64,000 bases of DNA from positions 28,894-92,893 of the forward strand of contig NZ_LZIS01000051.1 of NCBI RefSeq assembly GCF_001667015.1, given 5' to 3'. Below, in pieces: positions 54,538 through 64,000 of the stretch. The position numbers and the translations under genes were made by a program. The notes beneath the pieces were generated by a model, which saw only the letters and a program-made list of their open reading frames with translations, was not told where the DNA came from and did no database searches. Each line of letters starts with the position of its first letter. The stretch's first letter is position 1. Source of the stretch: Mycobacterium sp. E3198. Its GTDB lineage: Bacteria; Actinomycetota; Actinomycetes; Mycobacteriales; Mycobacteriaceae.

Positions 54538-57249
54538 TCAGTCCACGTGGATCGGCGGGCCGGCCGGCCTGCCCGCCGCGCGGCGGCGGCGCGGACGCCC
54601 GGCCGGGGACCCGCCGTTTCCGCTCGACGCGGTGTCGTCGTCGGAATCCTCGTCGTCCAGATCGTCCTCGTCGTCGAGGTCGTCGTCGTCATCGGTGTCG
54701 AACTCGTCCTCGTCGTCGAGGTCGTCGTCGTCATCGGTGTCGAACTCGTCCTCGTCGTCGTCGGTGTCGGCGTCGTTGTCGTCGCCGTTGTCCTCGAAGT
54801 CTTCGGTGTCGTCCAGATCGGCGGCGCCCCGCTCCTCGGTCTTGTCGTCGACCGTGGCGGTGAGCACTTGGCCAGACTCGTCGGACTCCTCCTCGCCCTC
54901 ATCCTGGCCGGCCGCCCCGGACGCGCCGGCGGCCATCGCCTTGAACATGGGGTGTTCACCGGGAGCGTGCGCGGGCACCTTCGCCACGGTGGGCTGGTCG
55001 GCAGCCTCGTCGCCCCCCTTCTTTTTCGAGCGCCTGCCCCGGCGACCGCCGGACTCGGACTTGCGGCCGTTGGACGGGGCGGAATCGACCGGGTCGCTGT
55101 GCACCAGGATGCCGCGGCCGCCGCAGTTCGGGCACGACGACGAGAACGCCTCGATCAGGCCGGTGCCCAACCGCTTGCGGGTCAGCTGCACCAGGCCCAG
55201 CGACGTCACCTCGGACACCTGATGGCGGGTGCGGTCGCGGGCCAGCGCCTCGGTCAGCCGCCGAAGCACCAGGTCGCGGTTGGACTCCAGCACCATGTCG
55301 ATGAAGTCGATGACCACGATGCCGCCGATGTCGCGCAACCGCAGCTGGCGCACGATCTCCTCGGCCGCCTCGAGGTTGTTCTTGGTGACGGTCTGTTCGA
55401 GGTTGCCGCCGGATCCGGTGAACTTGCCGGTGTTGACGTCGACCACCGTCATGGCCTCGGTGCGGTCGATCACCAGCGTGCCGCCCGACGGCAGCCACAC
55501 CTTGCGCTCCATCGCCTTGGCGAGCTGCTCGTCGATGCGATGCACCGCGAACACGTCTGGGCCGCTCGCCTCGTCCGGCCCGGAGGCGGGCTCGTACTTG
55601 GTCAGTTTCGAAACCAGCTCTGGCGCAACGGAATTCACGTACTCGTTGATCGTGTTCCACGCCTCGTCGCCGGAGACGATGAGGCCGGCGAAGTCCTCGT
55701 TGAACAGGTCACGGATGACCTTGACCAACACGTCCGGCTCTTCGTAGAGCGAGACCGCGGCACCCGCGGCCTTCTGCTTGGTCTCGGTGGCCTTCGCCTC
55801 GATCTGCTCCCAGCGCTCCTGCAGGCGGGTGACGTCCTTGCGGATGTCGTCCTCTTTGACCCCTTCGGACGCGGTGCGGATGATCACCCCGGCGTTGGAG
55901 GGCACCACCTCGCGCAGGATCTCCTTGAGCCGCTGGCGCTCGGTGTCGGGCAGCTTGCGGCTGATCCCGGTCGACGACGCGCCCGGCACATAAACGAGGT
56001 AGCGGCCGGCCAGCGACACCTGCGTGGTGAGCCGGGCGCCCTTGTGCCCCACAGGATCCTTGCTGACCTGGACGACGACGTAGTCGCCGGGCTTGAGGGC
56101 CTGCTCGATCTTGCGGTCGGACCCGCCCAATCCCGCGGCCTCCCAGTTGACCTCGCCGGCGTAGAGCACGCCGTTGCGGCCGCGACCGATGTCGACGAAC
56201 GCCGCCTCCATCGAGGGGAGCACGTTCTGCACGATCCCGAGGTAGATGTTGCCCACCAGGGACGCGGACGCGGCGGAGGTCACGAAGTGCTCGACGAGGA
56301 TGCCGTCCTCGAGCACCGCGATCTGGGTGTAGCGCGCGCCCGGGTGCGGCGGCTCGGAGCGGACCCGGTCGCGCACGACCATCATCCGTTCGACGGCCTC
56401 GCGGCGCGCCAGGAACTCGGCCTCGGTGAGCACGGGCGGGCGGCGCCGGCGGGGGTCGCGCCCGTCGCGCCGGCGTTGCCGCTTGGCCTCCAGCCGGGTG
56501 GAGCCGTCGATGCCCTTGATCTCGGCGTTCGAACTGCCCCCCTCGCCGTTCTTGCCGCCGCGGGACGGCCGCTCGTGCACCACGGTGTTCGGCGGGTCGT
56601 CGGGCGACAGGCCCTCCTCGTCGTCGCCCGATCCCGACTTGCGCCGCCGGCGCCTGCGGCGGCGCCGGGTGGCCCCGTCCGGGGAACCGTCGTCGTCGTC
56701 GCCGTCGGAGTCGTCGGACTCGTCGGAGTCGGCGTCCTCGTCGCCGGTGTCGTCGTCGCCGTCGGATCCGCCCTGTTCGCCGCGCCCGCGACCGCGCCCC
56801 CGCCGGCCGCGGCGGCGCCGCCGGTTGGCCGTTCGATCGGATTGATCCTCGTCGTCGTCGTCGGACTCGTCGGTGTCGCCGGCTTCCTCGGCGTCACCGC
56901 GGCCGCCGAGCTCCACCGGCTGCGGCGCCACGAACAGCGGCAGGTACTCGGCCGGCTCCGTCGAGGTCCGCAGCAGCAGCGGTTGCTGTTTGGCCGCCGC
57001 GTGGGAAAAGCCCGGGATATTGGGCAGCGGCTTGGCGAAGATCAGGTCACGGACCCGCAGGGCGTCCTCGCGGTCGACGCCGGAATGCACGTTGCTTACC
57101 CGCCCGTCGAGCGCGGTGAGCGCCTCGAGCACTTCCCTGTTGGTGCTGCCCAGCGCCCGGGCCAGCTGGTGCACCCTCAGGCGATCGGGCAGGTCCTCGC
57201 CCGAGACCGGCTCCTGCGGTGGGTTCGAAGGTGGCGCACTGTCTACCAC
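54538..57249 (-). CDS. rne: Ribonuclease E/G
   Basis: A 903-residue RNase E, homologue of Rv2444c, the main mRNA-degrading and rRNA-processing endonuclease. The acidic/basic N-terminal arm (about 100-260) has Arg-rich RRRRRGRRG blocks. The core follows: S1 domain ([19 protein letters not shown]), catalytic Asps in [10 protein letters not shown] and VVIDFIDM, and the zinc link CPNC. A highly acidic C-terminal tail has direct repeats of [17 protein letters not shown] at 57249 follows AAGGAG. In M. tuberculosis dctA lies between rplU and rne; it is absent here. Confidence 0.95.
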   Translation of the reverse strand: MVDSAPPSNPPQEPVSGEDLPDRLRVHQLARALGSTNREVLEALTALDGRVSNVHSGVDREDALRVRDLIFAKPLPNIPGFSHAAAKQQPLLLRTSTEPAEYLPLFVAPQPVELGGRGDAEEAGDTDESDDDDEDQSDRTANRRRRRGRRGRGRGRGEQGGSDGDDDTGDEDADSDESDDSDGDDDDGSPDGATRRRRRRRRRKSGSGDDEEGLSPDDPPNTVVHERPSRGGKNGEGGSSNAEIKGIDGSTRLEAKRQRRRDGRDPRRRRPPVLTEAEFLARREAVERMMVVRDRVRSEPPHPGARYTQIAVLEDGILVEHFVTSAASASLVGNIYLGIVQNVLPSMEAAFVDIGRGRNGVLYAGEVNWEAAGLGGSDRKIEQALKPGDYVVVQVSKDPVGHKGARLTTQVSLAGRYLVYVPGASSTGISRKLPDTERQRLKEILREVVPSNAGVIIRTASEGVKEDDIRKDVTRLQERWEQIEAKATETKQKAAGAAVSLYEEPDVLVKVIRDLFNEDFAGLIVSGDEAWNTINEYVNSVAPELVSKLTKYEPASGPDEASGPDVFAVHRIDEQLAKAMERKVWLPSGGTLVIDRTEAMTVVDVNTGKFTGSGGNLEQTVTKNNLEAAEEIVRQLRLRDIGGIVVIDFIDMVLESNRDLVLRRLTEALARDRTRHQVSEVTSLGLVQLTRKRLGTGLIEAFSSSCPNCGGRGILVHSDPVDSAPSNGRKSESGGRRGRRSKKKGGDEAADQPTVAKVPAHAPGEHPMFKAMAAGASGAAGQDEGEEESDESGQVLTATVDDKTEERGAADLDDTEDFEDNGDDNDADTDDDEDEFDTDDDDDLDDEDEFDTDDDDDLDDEDDLDDEDSDDDTASSGNGGSPAGRPRRRRAAGRPAGPPIHVD
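54664..54760 (-). repeat. 42-bp tandem repeat inside rne
   Basis: Two exact 42-base units (54664-54705 and 54706-54747) and the first 13 bases of a third, coding 14-residue steps of [14 protein letters not shown] in the acidic C-terminal tail. The unit is a multiple of three, so a change in copy number keeps the frame. Confidence 0.9.
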
Positions 57250-57501
57250 GTATTCTCCTTAAGCCCCCGGGCGCGTCGCTTCGACGCGGCCACGCGAGGG
57301 CTTCACTATGGGCCCGGGTCGCTTCTCCCAGGCTTGTGATGGTCTTGCCCCGAGCGGCTCAGGTAGAACTCGCTCGGCGCCGTGCTGAATGTCGGCCTGA
57401 CATGCGGCGCAACATCACGTCGGTGGCGATGGTCGCGCTTGTCTAAGTCTTCATTCGGGTGTCCGAAGCCGGTCCGGCGACGTTCACCCGCTGTCAGTAT
57501 C
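57250..57501 (-). promoter_or_regulatory. Long rne leader with hairpin at the ribosome site and candidate promoter
   Basis: A possible -10 element GATACT (57501-57496, minus strand) would start rne about 240 bases before its GTG, in line with the long rne leaders known in mycobacteria. Just upstream of AAGGAG (57261-57256) lies an exact 7-3-7 hairpin, CGCGTCG-CTT-CGACGCG (57272-57288). An outer AAGCCC/GGGCTT pair (57261-57266 with 57298-57303) reaches the ribosome site itself. This could couple rne translation to RNase E level, as in E. coli, by analogy only. Confidence 0.55.
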
Positions 57502-57556
57502 CCACATCAGCCGGCGTGCCCGACCGCACCCGAGATTCGCGCTTCAGCAAATGCCG

Positions 57557-57578
57557 TCGGGGCCCGGTCCGGCCCCGA
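57557..57578 (-). terminator. Hairpin after ndk, likely terminator
   Basis: TCGGGGCC-CGGTCC-GGCCCCGA, an 8-bp all-exact stem 11 bases beyond the ndk stop on the minus strand. There is no U-run, as is common for mycobacterial terminators. It separates ndk from the rne promoter region. Confidence 0.65.
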
Positions 57579-57589
57579 TGCGCCCAGCG

Positions 57590-58000
57590 CTAAATTCCGG
57601 GAAACCAGAGCGCGATCTCGCGCTTCGCCGAATCGTCCGAATCGGACCCGTGCACCAGGTTGAACTGCGTTTCCAGCCCGAAGTCGCCCCGGATCGTGCC
57701 CGGCGTGGCCTTCTCCACCGGGTCGGTACCGCCCGCGACCTGCCGAAACGCCGCGATCGCGCGCGGTCCCTCGACCACCGCGGCGACCACCGGCCCGGAG
57801 GTGATGAATTCCAGCAACGACCCGAAGAACGGCTTGCCCTCGTGTTCGGCGTAGTGCTGACCGGCCAACTCTTCGCTGACGTGCCGGAGCTCCAGCGCCG
57901 CGATGGCGAGGCCTTTTCGCTCGATGCGGCTGATGATCTCGCCTATCAGGTGCCGCTCGACGGCGTCAGGCTTGATCAGTACCAGGGTCCGTTCGGTCAC
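57590..58000 (-). CDS. ndk: Nucleoside diphosphate kinase
   Basis: A 136-residue Ndk, homologue of Rv2445c, equalising NTP and dNTP pools with a phospho-His intermediate. It has [19 protein letters not shown] and the active-site His in [23 protein letters not shown] at 58000 gives [12 protein letters not shown]; the longer frame upstream overlaps the next gene and is not used. A 35-base gap follows the DUF4233-like gene. Confidence 0.96.
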   Translation of the reverse strand: MTERTLVLIKPDAVERHLIGEIISRIERKGLAIAALELRHVSEELAGQHYAEHEGKPFFGSLLEFITSGPVVAAVVEGPRAIAAFRQVAGGTDPVEKATPGTIRGDFGLETQFNLVHGSDSDDSAKREIALWFPGI

Positions 58001-58035
58001 GGCGCACAGCGTACAGAACCCTTTGCCGGTTGGCC

Positions 58036-58395
58036 CTACTCCTGCCTGCGCCGGACCTCGGCGCGGAAGTAGGCGATCAGCGCCCACAACCCGGTAAACA
58101 GCACCCCGATGAATCCCACCCCGGGGTAGATGGCGAAGCCGGCCAGCAGCACCACCTGAATGCCCAAGTTCGCCCAGATCGCCCACGACCTGCGCTGCAG
58201 CCCGGCCAGCACGACCAGCGCCACCGCCAGGCCGATCAGGTAGCCCAGCGACGCGCCGGTCAGGCCGCCGCCGACCGCGCCGACCACGGGTATCGCCAGC
58301 AGCACCACGATCGCCTCGAGGATCAGCGTCGCGGCCATCACCGCGCCGAAGCTGCGCCACGGATCGGCGGGCGGGGCCGTGTTGTTGTCGGTCAT
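58036..58395 (-). CDS. DUF4233-type membrane protein
   Basis: A 119-residue membrane protein, homologue of Rv2446c, with about four helices ([51 protein letters not shown] and [14 protein letters not shown]). It always follows folC in actinobacteria, and its start overlaps the folC stop (ATGA). The function is unknown. Confidence 0.85.
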   Translation of the reverse strand: MTDNNTAPPADPWRSFGAVMAATLILEAIVVLLAIPVVGAVGGGLTGASLGYLIGLAVALVVLAGLQRRSWAIWANLGIQVVLLAGFAIYPGVGFIGVLFTGLWALIAYFRAEVRRRQE

Positions 58396-59834
58396 TGCGG
58401 ATCACGACCGAACAGGCTGCGCGCGGCCCCCGCGGTGACGACCGAGCCGGTGACGACGATCCCGGTGCCCGAAAATGACTCTGCCGCATCGCTTTCCGTC
58501 GCGGCCTCGTCGACCAGGGCGGTCGCGACGTCGATGGCGTCGCGCAGGTTCTCGGCGGTGGTGACGCGGTCGGGCCCGAACCGCTCGCCGGCGGCCAGCG
58601 CCAGCGCCTCGACGTCCAGCGCCCGCGGCGAACCGTTGTGGGTCACCACGACGAAGTCGAACGCCGGCTCCAGCGCCGCGAGGATGCCGTCGGAGTCCTT
58701 GTCGGCCATCACGCTGATCACCCCGACCAGGAACCGGAAGTCGAACTCGCCGGCCAGCGTCTGCGCCAGCGCGGCCGCGCCGGCGGGATTGTGCGCGGCG
58801 TCGATGAACACGGTCGGTGCGCTGCGCATGCGCTCCAGCCGCCCCGGGCTGGTGACGGCGGCGAATCCCGCCCGGACGGCGTCCACGTCGAGCTGGCGCT
58901 GCGCGCCGGCGCCGAAAAAGGCCTCGACCGCCGCCAGCGCCACCGCCGCGTTGTGCGCCTGGTGTTCGCCGTGCAGCGGCAGGTAGACGTCGGAGTACAC
59001 CCCGCCGAGGCCTTGGAGCTGCAGCACCTGGCCGCCGATGGCGACCTGGCGACCCAGCACCGCGAACTCCGAATCCTCGCGGGCCACCGCGGCGTCGGCG
59101 CGGACGGCCTGGGCCAGCAGCGCTTCCATCGCCTCGGGCGCCTGCCGGGCGATGACGGCGACGGTGTCGGGCGCGCCGTCGGCCGCCTTGGTGATGATCC
59201 CGGCCTTCTCGCCGGCGATTCCGGCGATGTCGTCGCCCAGGTAGTCGACGTGGTCGATCCCGATCGGGGTGATCACCGCGACCGGCGCGTTGACCACGTT
59301 GGTGGCGTCCCAGCGCCCGCCCATGCCGACCTCGACCACCGCGACGTCGACGGGCGCGTCGGCGAACGCGGCGAACGCCATCGCCGTGAGCACCTCGAAC
59401 TTGCTCATCGCCGGTCCGCCGTCGGCCTGCGACTGCGCATCCACCATCTGGACGAACGGCTCGATCTCGCGGTAGGTCGCCACGTATCGGGCCGGGCTGA
59501 TCGGCTGGCCGTCGATCGCGATGCGTTCGACGGCCGATTGCAGGTGCGGGCTGGTGGTGCGGCCGGTGCGCCGACCCAGGGCGGTCACCAGCGCGTCGAC
59601 CATGCGCGCCACCGACGTCTTGCCGTTGGTGCCCGCGATGTGGATCGACGGATAGCCCAGTTGCGGCGAGCCGAGCAGGTCCATCAGGGCGCTGATCCGG
59701 GTCAGGCTCGGCTCGATCTTGGTTTCCGGCCAGCGTTGATCGAGCAGGTGCTCGACCTGCAGCAGGGACGCGATCTCATCCGGTGTGGGAGCCGTGCTCG
59801 TGCCCGGTCCCCACTCGGGCGGCTCGAAAGTCAT
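58392..59834 (-). CDS. folC: Folylpolyglutamate synthase / dihydrofolate synthase FolC
   Basis: A 480-residue Mur-ligase-type enzyme, homologue of Rv2447c, adding glutamate to dihydropteroate and folates. The phosphate loop is [15 protein letters not shown], with [11 protein letters not shown] after it, the Mg site in [18 protein letters not shown] and [13 protein letters not shown] in the C-terminal domain. The start overlaps the valS stop (ATGA), so valS, folC and the DUF4233 gene are translationally linked. Loss of this gene gives para-aminosalicylate resistance in M. tuberculosis. Confidence 0.95.
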   Translation of the reverse strand: MTFEPPEWGPGTSTAPTPDEIASLLQVEHLLDQRWPETKIEPSLTRISALMDLLGSPQLGYPSIHIAGTNGKTSVARMVDALVTALGRRTGRTTSPHLQSAVERIAIDGQPISPARYVATYREIEPFVQMVDAQSQADGGPAMSKFEVLTAMAFAAFADAPVDVAVVEVGMGGRWDATNVVNAPVAVITPIGIDHVDYLGDDIAGIAGEKAGIITKAADGAPDTVAVIARQAPEAMEALLAQAVRADAAVAREDSEFAVLGRQVAIGGQVLQLQGLGGVYSDVYLPLHGEHQAHNAAVALAAVEAFFGAGAQRQLDVDAVRAGFAAVTSPGRLERMRSAPTVFIDAAHNPAGAAALAQTLAGEFDFRFLVGVISVMADKDSDGILAALEPAFDFVVVTHNGSPRALDVEALALAAGERFGPDRVTTAENLRDAIDVATALVDEAATESDAAESFSGTGIVVTGSVVTAGAARSLFGRDPQ

Positions 59835-62482
59835 TGCAGCGCAGCCAGCCTGCCGTTGATCCGCTTGGTCTCCTCCTGGGCCACGCGTTGGCGGTCACGG
59901 ATCTTGGCGACCACCTGCTCCGGCGCCTTGGCGAGGAAGTGGGCGTTGCCCAGCTTGGCCGCCGTCGACGCCAATTCCTTTTGCGCGGCGGCCAGGTCCT
60001 TTTCCAGGCGGCGCCGCTCGGCGGCGACGTCGATGGTGCCCGACGTGTCGAGTTCCACGACGACGGTGCCCCCGCTCAGGCGCACCTCCACCGACGCCGA
60101 CGGCTGAAAACCGGGGCCCGGCTCGGTGAGCCACGCCAGCGACGTCACCGCGCTGACCTGCCCGCCCAGGCCCGCGCCGTCGACGTCGCCCAACCGGGCC
60201 GGTACCTTCTGCCGGTCCGCCAGGCCCTGTTCGCTGCGAAACCGGCGGACCTCGGTGACGAGCCGCTGCATGTCGCCGATTCGTTGTGCAGCAACCCGAT
60301 CCAGCGGGATGGCCGACGATTCCGGCCATTCGGCGATCACCAGCGATTCCCGGTTGGTCAGCGCCTGCCAGAGCGCCTCGGTGAGGAACGGGATGACCGG
60401 ATGCAGCAGGCGCAGCAGCGTGTCGAGCACCGCGGCCAGCACGGCGGTGGTGTGCGCGAGCCCGTCGGCGAGCTGCGTCTTGGCCAGTTCGACGTACCAG
60501 TCGCAGAATTCGTCCCAGGCGAAGTGGTAGAGCGATTCGCAGGCCCGGCTGAACTCGTAGCCGTCGAAGGCCGAATCAACCTCGGCGCGAACCTCTTCCA
60601 GCCGCCCGAGGATCCAGCGATCGGCGTCGGTGAGCTCGGTCAGCGCTGGTAACGGCGCCAGGGCCGCGCCGTTCAGCAGCGCGTACCGGGTGGCGTTGAA
60701 CAGCTTGGTGCCGAAGTTGCGCGAGGCGCGGACGGCATCCTCGCCGACGGACAGGTCGCCCCCGGGGCTGGCGCCGCGTGCCAGGGTGAACCGCAGCGCG
60801 TCGGCGCCGAACATGTCCATCCAGTCCAGCGGGTCGATGACGTTGCCCTTGGACTTGCTCATCTTTCGGCCGAATTCGTCGCGGATCAGCCCGTGCAGAA
60901 AGATATCGGTGAACGGCACCTGCGGGCCGCGGCGGCCGCCGAGGGTGATGGCGTCGTCGCCGCCCACGAAGGTGCCGAACATCATCATCCGGGCCACCCA
61001 GAAGAACAGGATGTCGTAGCCGGTCACCAGAACGCTTGTGGGATAGAACTTTTCCAGCTCCCGCGTCCGCTCCGGCCAACCCAACGTGGAGAACGGCCAC
61101 AGCGCGGACGAAAACCAGGTGTCCAGCACGTCGGGGTCCTGCTCCCAGCCCTCCGGCGGCGTCTCGTCGGGACCGACGCACACCCGTTCGCCGCCCGGCC
61201 CGTACCAGATCGGGATGCGGTGGCCCCACCACAGCTGGCGCGAGATGCACCAGTCGTGCATGTCGTCGACCCAGGCGAACCAGCGCGGCTCCAGGCTTGC
61301 GGGATGAATCACGGTGTCCCCGTTGCGGACCGCGTCGCCGGCGGCCTTGGCCAGCGATTCCACCCGGACCCACCACTGCAGCGACAGCCGCGGTTCGATC
61401 GGCTCGCCGCTGCGCTCGGAATGCCCGACGCTGTGCAGATAGGGCCGCTTCTCCGCGACGACCCGGCCCTGCGCGGCCAGCGCTTCGCGCACCGCGACCC
61501 GGGCCTCGAAACGATCCATTCCGTCGAATTGCGTTCCGGTGCCGGCGATCCGGCCCTTGGTGTCCATGATAGAGATCATCGGCAGCTCGTGCCGCAGCCC
61601 GATCTCGAAGTCGTTCGGGTCGTGCGCGGGCGTGACTTTGACCGCGCCCGTGCCGAATTCGGGGTCGACGTGCTCGTCGGCCACGACGACGAGCGCGCGG
61701 TCCACGAACGGGTGCGCCAGCGTGGTGCCGACCAGGTGCCGGTAGCGGTCGTCGTCGGGATGCACGGCGATCGCGGTGTCGCCGAGCATGGTCTCGACCC
61801 GGGTGGTGGCGACCACGATGTGCGGCTCGTCGTCGTTGAGCGACCCGTAGCGGAAGGAGACCAACTCGCCCTCGACGTCGAGGTAGTTCACCTCGAGGTC
61901 CGAGATCGCCGTCTCGAGCACCGGCGACCAGTTGACCAGCCGCTCCGCCTGATAGATCAGCCCTGCGTCGTAGAGCCGCTTGAAGATGGTGCGCACCGCC
62001 CGCGACAGTCCTTCGTCCATGGTGAACCGGTCGCGGCTCCAGTCCACGCCGTCGCCGAGCCGGCGCATCTGGCCGCCGATGGCGCCGCCGGACTCGCGCT
62101 TCCAGTCCCACACCTTGTCGACGAACAGCTCGCGGCCGAAGTCCTCCTTGGTCTTGCCGTCGACGGCGAGCTGCTTTTCCACCACGCTTTGCGTCGCGAT
62201 GCCCGCGTGGTCCATCCCCGGCTGCCACAGCACCTCGTAGCCCTGCATGCGCTTGCGGCGGGTCAGGGCGTCCATCATGGTGTGCTCCAGCGCGTGACCC
62301 ATGTGCAGGCTGCCCGTCACGTTCGGCGGCGGCAGCACGATCGAGTAGGCGGGCTTCGCGCTGCTCGCGTCCGCCTTGAAGTAGCCCGCGTCCAGCCACT
62401 TCTGGTAGATCGCATCCTCCATCGCGGCCGGTTCCCACGACTTGGGCAGCGGGTCGGCGGCGGGGCGGGGGCTGGCGGTCAC
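59831..62482 (-). CDS. valS: Valyl-tRNA synthetase
   Basis: An 883-residue class I synthetase, homologue of Rv2448c. The HIGH motif is [22 protein letters not shown] is [14 protein letters not shown]; an editing domain lies between them. The C-terminal arm ends in a coiled coil ([23 protein letters not shown]). GTG at 62482 gives [18 protein letters not shown]. Only 26 bases separate it from the upstream gene, too short for a T-box leader. Confidence 0.97.
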   Translation of the reverse strand: MTASPRPAADPLPKSWEPAAMEDAIYQKWLDAGYFKADASSAKPAYSIVLPPPNVTGSLHMGHALEHTMMDALTRRKRMQGYEVLWQPGMDHAGIATQSVVEKQLAVDGKTKEDFGRELFVDKVWDWKRESGGAIGGQMRRLGDGVDWSRDRFTMDEGLSRAVRTIFKRLYDAGLIYQAERLVNWSPVLETAISDLEVNYLDVEGELVSFRYGSLNDDEPHIVVATTRVETMLGDTAIAVHPDDDRYRHLVGTTLAHPFVDRALVVVADEHVDPEFGTGAVKVTPAHDPNDFEIGLRHELPMISIMDTKGRIAGTGTQFDGMDRFEARVAVREALAAQGRVVAEKRPYLHSVGHSERSGEPIEPRLSLQWWVRVESLAKAAGDAVRNGDTVIHPASLEPRWFAWVDDMHDWCISRQLWWGHRIPIWYGPGGERVCVGPDETPPEGWEQDPDVLDTWFSSALWPFSTLGWPERTRELEKFYPTSVLVTGYDILFFWVARMMMFGTFVGGDDAITLGGRRGPQVPFTDIFLHGLIRDEFGRKMSKSKGNVIDPLDWMDMFGADALRFTLARGASPGGDLSVGEDAVRASRNFGTKLFNATRYALLNGAALAPLPALTELTDADRWILGRLEEVRAEVDSAFDGYEFSRACESLYHFAWDEFCDWYVELAKTQLADGLAHTTAVLAAVLDTLLRLLHPVIPFLTEALWQALTNRESLVIAEWPESSAIPLDRVAAQRIGDMQRLVTEVRRFRSEQGLADRQKVPARLGDVDGAGLGGQVSAVTSLAWLTEPGPGFQPSASVEVRLSGGTVVVELDTSGTIDVAAERRRLEKDLAAAQKELASTAAKLGNAHFLAKAPEQVVAKIRDRQRVAQEETKRINGRLAALQ

Positions 62483-62508
62483 CGGTCAATTCTAGGGATG
62501 CGCGGAGC

Positions 62509-63768
62509 TCAGCCGCCCAGCCGGTCAACCTGCAACGACACCCCGGCGGCGGGGAATCGCGCCAGCAACGCGTCACCCATCGCCGTCGCGGGCGTCAGCA
62601 CGCCGTGCAGGTCGGAGAGTTTGTCCCGGTCCAGCGCGAGGGCCAGTCCGCACTCCCCCAGCAGCACCGCGGTCGCCTTGTAACCGGGGTCACCCTGCTG
62701 GTGCATGCGCGCCACGTAGCGGGCGCCGGTGGTCGTGGTGGTGTACGTCTCGATGCGGTAGTAGCCGCGCTCGCGGGCCGCCTCGCTCGGACCCGTGCCC
62801 GGCTTGGGAAGAACCCGCTCTACCAGGCGGCGCGGCAGGAACCGGAAGTAGCGGCTGCCCAGCCCGAACATCGCATTGCCGGCGCCGCTCACCAGGGCCG
62901 ACGCCACCGGCGCGAGAGCCGACGATCCGACGCTCATGTTCTCGTCGTAGCGGAACCGCCGGCCGTACGCCCAGTCCAGCAGCGCGTTGCTGCGCCGCAC
63001 GATCCGGGTGTTGTAGGGCGCCATCAGGAATCCGGCGGTCCACACCCCGGACAGTTCCGGCGCGATGTCGCGGCCACGACGCCAGGGCAGGTCGGGCTGC
63101 CGGCCCAATTCGGGTTCCGCGCCGCGATCGGTGCTCAGGGTGTACGGGTCGACGAGCTGGCGGCGCGTCTCGGGGTCGCGCGAGGAGGCGTCCATGATCT
63201 CCACGCCCGAGGCGATGGTGCCGCCGGACAACCCGCCGGACATGGAGCGCACCACCAGGTGGGTGTCCGCGAGCTCGCCGGCGCCGTCTCGCCGCGCGGC
63301 CCGGTACAGCGCGTACACGCTCAAATCCGACGGGACCGAATCGAAGCCGCAGGAGTGCACGATCCGGGCGCCGGTGTCGGCGGCCTGCTTGTGATGGAGG
63401 TCGATGCTGTCCCGGACGAACGTCGCCTCCCCGGTCAGGTCGGCGTAATCGGTGCCCGCGGCCGCGCACGCGGCGACGAGCGGCAGCCCGTAGCGGCTGT
63501 AAGGCCCGACCGTCGTGACGACGACACGGGTCCGCGCGGCCATCTCGTCCAGCGTGGACGGCTTGGCCGCGTCGGCCGCCAGGACCGGCCAGTCCCGCGC
63601 GGCGTCGCCCAGGGCGTCGCGAACGGCGCGCAGCCGGTCCGGCGACCTGCCGGCCAGCGCGATCCGCGCGCCCGACCCGGCGCGGGCCAGATACTCGGCG
63701 GTCAGCTTGCCAACGAAGCCGGTCGCCCCGTACAACACGACGTCGAACTCGCGAGGCGTTGCGGTCAT
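62509..63768 (-). CDS. Saccharopine-dehydrogenase-like reductase (Rv2449c homologue)
   Basis: A 419-residue protein with an N-terminal Rossmann fold (FDVVLYGATGFVGKLTAEYLARAG) and the long C-terminal domain of the actinobacterial saccharopine dehydrogenase/trans-acting enoyl reductase family. Relatives include the enoyl reductase partner of PDIM synthesis. The exact reaction is unknown; a lipid role is plausible. ATG at 63768 is the family start. It precedes valS by 26 bases and is probably in the same transcript. Confidence 0.82.
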   Translation of the reverse strand: MTATPREFDVVLYGATGFVGKLTAEYLARAGSGARIALAGRSPDRLRAVRDALGDAARDWPVLAADAAKPSTLDEMAARTRVVVTTVGPYSRYGLPLVAACAAAGTDYADLTGEATFVRDSIDLHHKQAADTGARIVHSCGFDSVPSDLSVYALYRAARRDGAGELADTHLVVRSMSGGLSGGTIASGVEIMDASSRDPETRRQLVDPYTLSTDRGAEPELGRQPDLPWRRGRDIAPELSGVWTAGFLMAPYNTRIVRRSNALLDWAYGRRFRYDENMSVGSSALAPVASALVSGAGNAMFGLGSRYFRFLPRRLVERVLPKPGTGPSEAARERGYYRIETYTTTTTGARYVARMHQQGDPGYKATAVLLGECGLALALDRDKLSDLHGVLTPATAMGDALLARFPAAGVSLQVDRLGG

Positions 63769-63795
63769 CGGCCCGACGCTACCCGAACCCGAGAC

Positions 63796-63829
63796 AAGTA
63801 ATGCCGGGCCGCAAGGCCCGGCATTACTT
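63796..63829 (-). terminator. Strong hairpin between rpfE and the next gene
   Basis: AAGTAATGCCGGGCC-GCAA-GGCCCGGCATTACTT, an exact 15-bp stem with a 4-base loop, 27 bases past the rpfE stop on the minus strand. The GC-rich upper stem and short loop fit an intrinsic terminator; the T-tract is weak. It isolates rpfE from the downstream Rv2449c-valS-folC operon. Confidence 0.8.
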
Positions 63830-63856
63830 ACCCCTCAAGAGGTGCGTCTACGGCGC

Positions 63857-64000
63857 TCAGCCGCGCCGACCGCACACCGGCCACGCGCCGATGCCCTGCG
63901 TGTGCAGCACGTTCTCGGCCACGCGGATCTGCTCCTCGCGGCTGGCGTTGGCCGGCGACCCTGAGCCGCCGTTGGCGTGCCAGGTGCTCGAGGTGAACTG
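63857..64000 (-). CDS. rpfE: Resuscitation-promoting factor RpfE, C-terminal fragment
   Basis: The last 47 codons of an Rpf protein that runs off the right edge, homologue of Rv2450c. [15 protein letters not shown] and [15 protein letters not shown] are the end of the lysozyme-like Rpf domain, and PVCGRRG is the usual C-terminus with one Cys of the conserved disulfide. Rpf proteins are secreted muralytic enzymes that help wake dormant cells. Confidence 0.93.
   Translation of the reverse strand, partial: QFTSSTWHANGGSGSPANASREEQIRVAENVLHTQGIGAWPVCGRRG

Noticed and set aside
54650..54790. Trinucleotide-rich tract as a non-coding repeat
   Set aside because: It lies in frame inside rne and encodes its acidic tail; only the 42-bp tandem unit is reported.
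62483..62508. T-box leader for valS
   Set aside because: Only 26 bases separate valS from the upstream gene, far too short.
1..64000. tRNA, rRNA, insertion sequences, prophage or attachment sites
   Set aside because: No tRNA cloverleaf, rRNA segment, transposase or integrase motif was recognised on either strand; short tRNA genes could still be missed by eye.

Overview
The window is GC-rich chromosomal DNA from a Mycobacterium. It carries MmpL/MmpS transporters, a PapA acyltransferase, a fatty acyl-AMP ligase (FadD/FAAL), a PPE-MPTR protein and an RpfE end. From about 25 kb to the right edge the gene order follows, from memory, M. tuberculosis Rv2417c to Rv2450c. A trehalose polyphleate (TPP) type locus plus an MPTR-class PPE points to a slow-growing non-tuberculous species, possibly of the M. 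avium complex. That species guess is inference. No rRNA, tRNA, CRISPR array, transposase or prophage gene was seen.

Layout. (1) 1-1662: the end of one acyl-CoA dehydrogenase, a second complete one, and a PPOX-type flavin/F420 protein. (2) 1618-20619: a locus matching the known TPP arrangement: a bimodular type I PKS (minus), then divergently papA3, mmpL10, a secreted PE-PPE-domain serine hydrolase and a fadD23-like FAAL. (3) 20676-25241: a Rossmann amine-dehydrogenase-like protein and a coupled mmpS-mmpL pair. (4) 25224-28472 (minus): degV, octT, gpgP, rsfS, nadD, mostly overlapping; octT and gpgP belong to methylglucose lipopolysaccharide synthesis. (5) 28619-35935 (minus): VWA and MoxR pair, proA, then a cyclase-like membrane sensor coupled to an MscS channel with a cNMP-binding-like domain. 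(6) 36105-40258: rbsK, a membrane methyltransferase, a small membrane protein, nadE. (7) 40317-51113: an accessory block between nadE and proB, which lie close together in M. tuberculosis. It holds a cysteine hydrolase, a class II-like sirtuin, a P450/TetR pair, two unknown membrane or secreted proteins, a large LuxR-family ATPase flanked by 80-bp inverted repeats, a PPE-MPTR protein, and a MarR/DUF5313 pair. (8) 51119-64000 (minus): conserved core proB, obg, rpmA, rplU, rne, ndk, a DUF4233-like protein, folC, valS, an Rv2449c homologue and the end of rpfE.

How genes work together. The TPP locus joins activation (FAAL), chain building (PKS), acylation of trehalose (PapA3), export (MmpL10) and final envelope-side transacylation (PE-PPE protein). 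Both PKS acyltransferases look malonyl-specific, and only the second module has DH and ER domains, which bears on how alternating double bonds are made.

The most notable unexplained signals are the 80-bp, 90% identical inverted repeats around the LuxR gene; a 62-bp palindromic element present twice; a 32-bp AT-rich palindrome containing an ATGT-N8-ACAT core; and a cyclase/channel operon in which both the catalytic and the nucleotide-binding signature residues look eroded.
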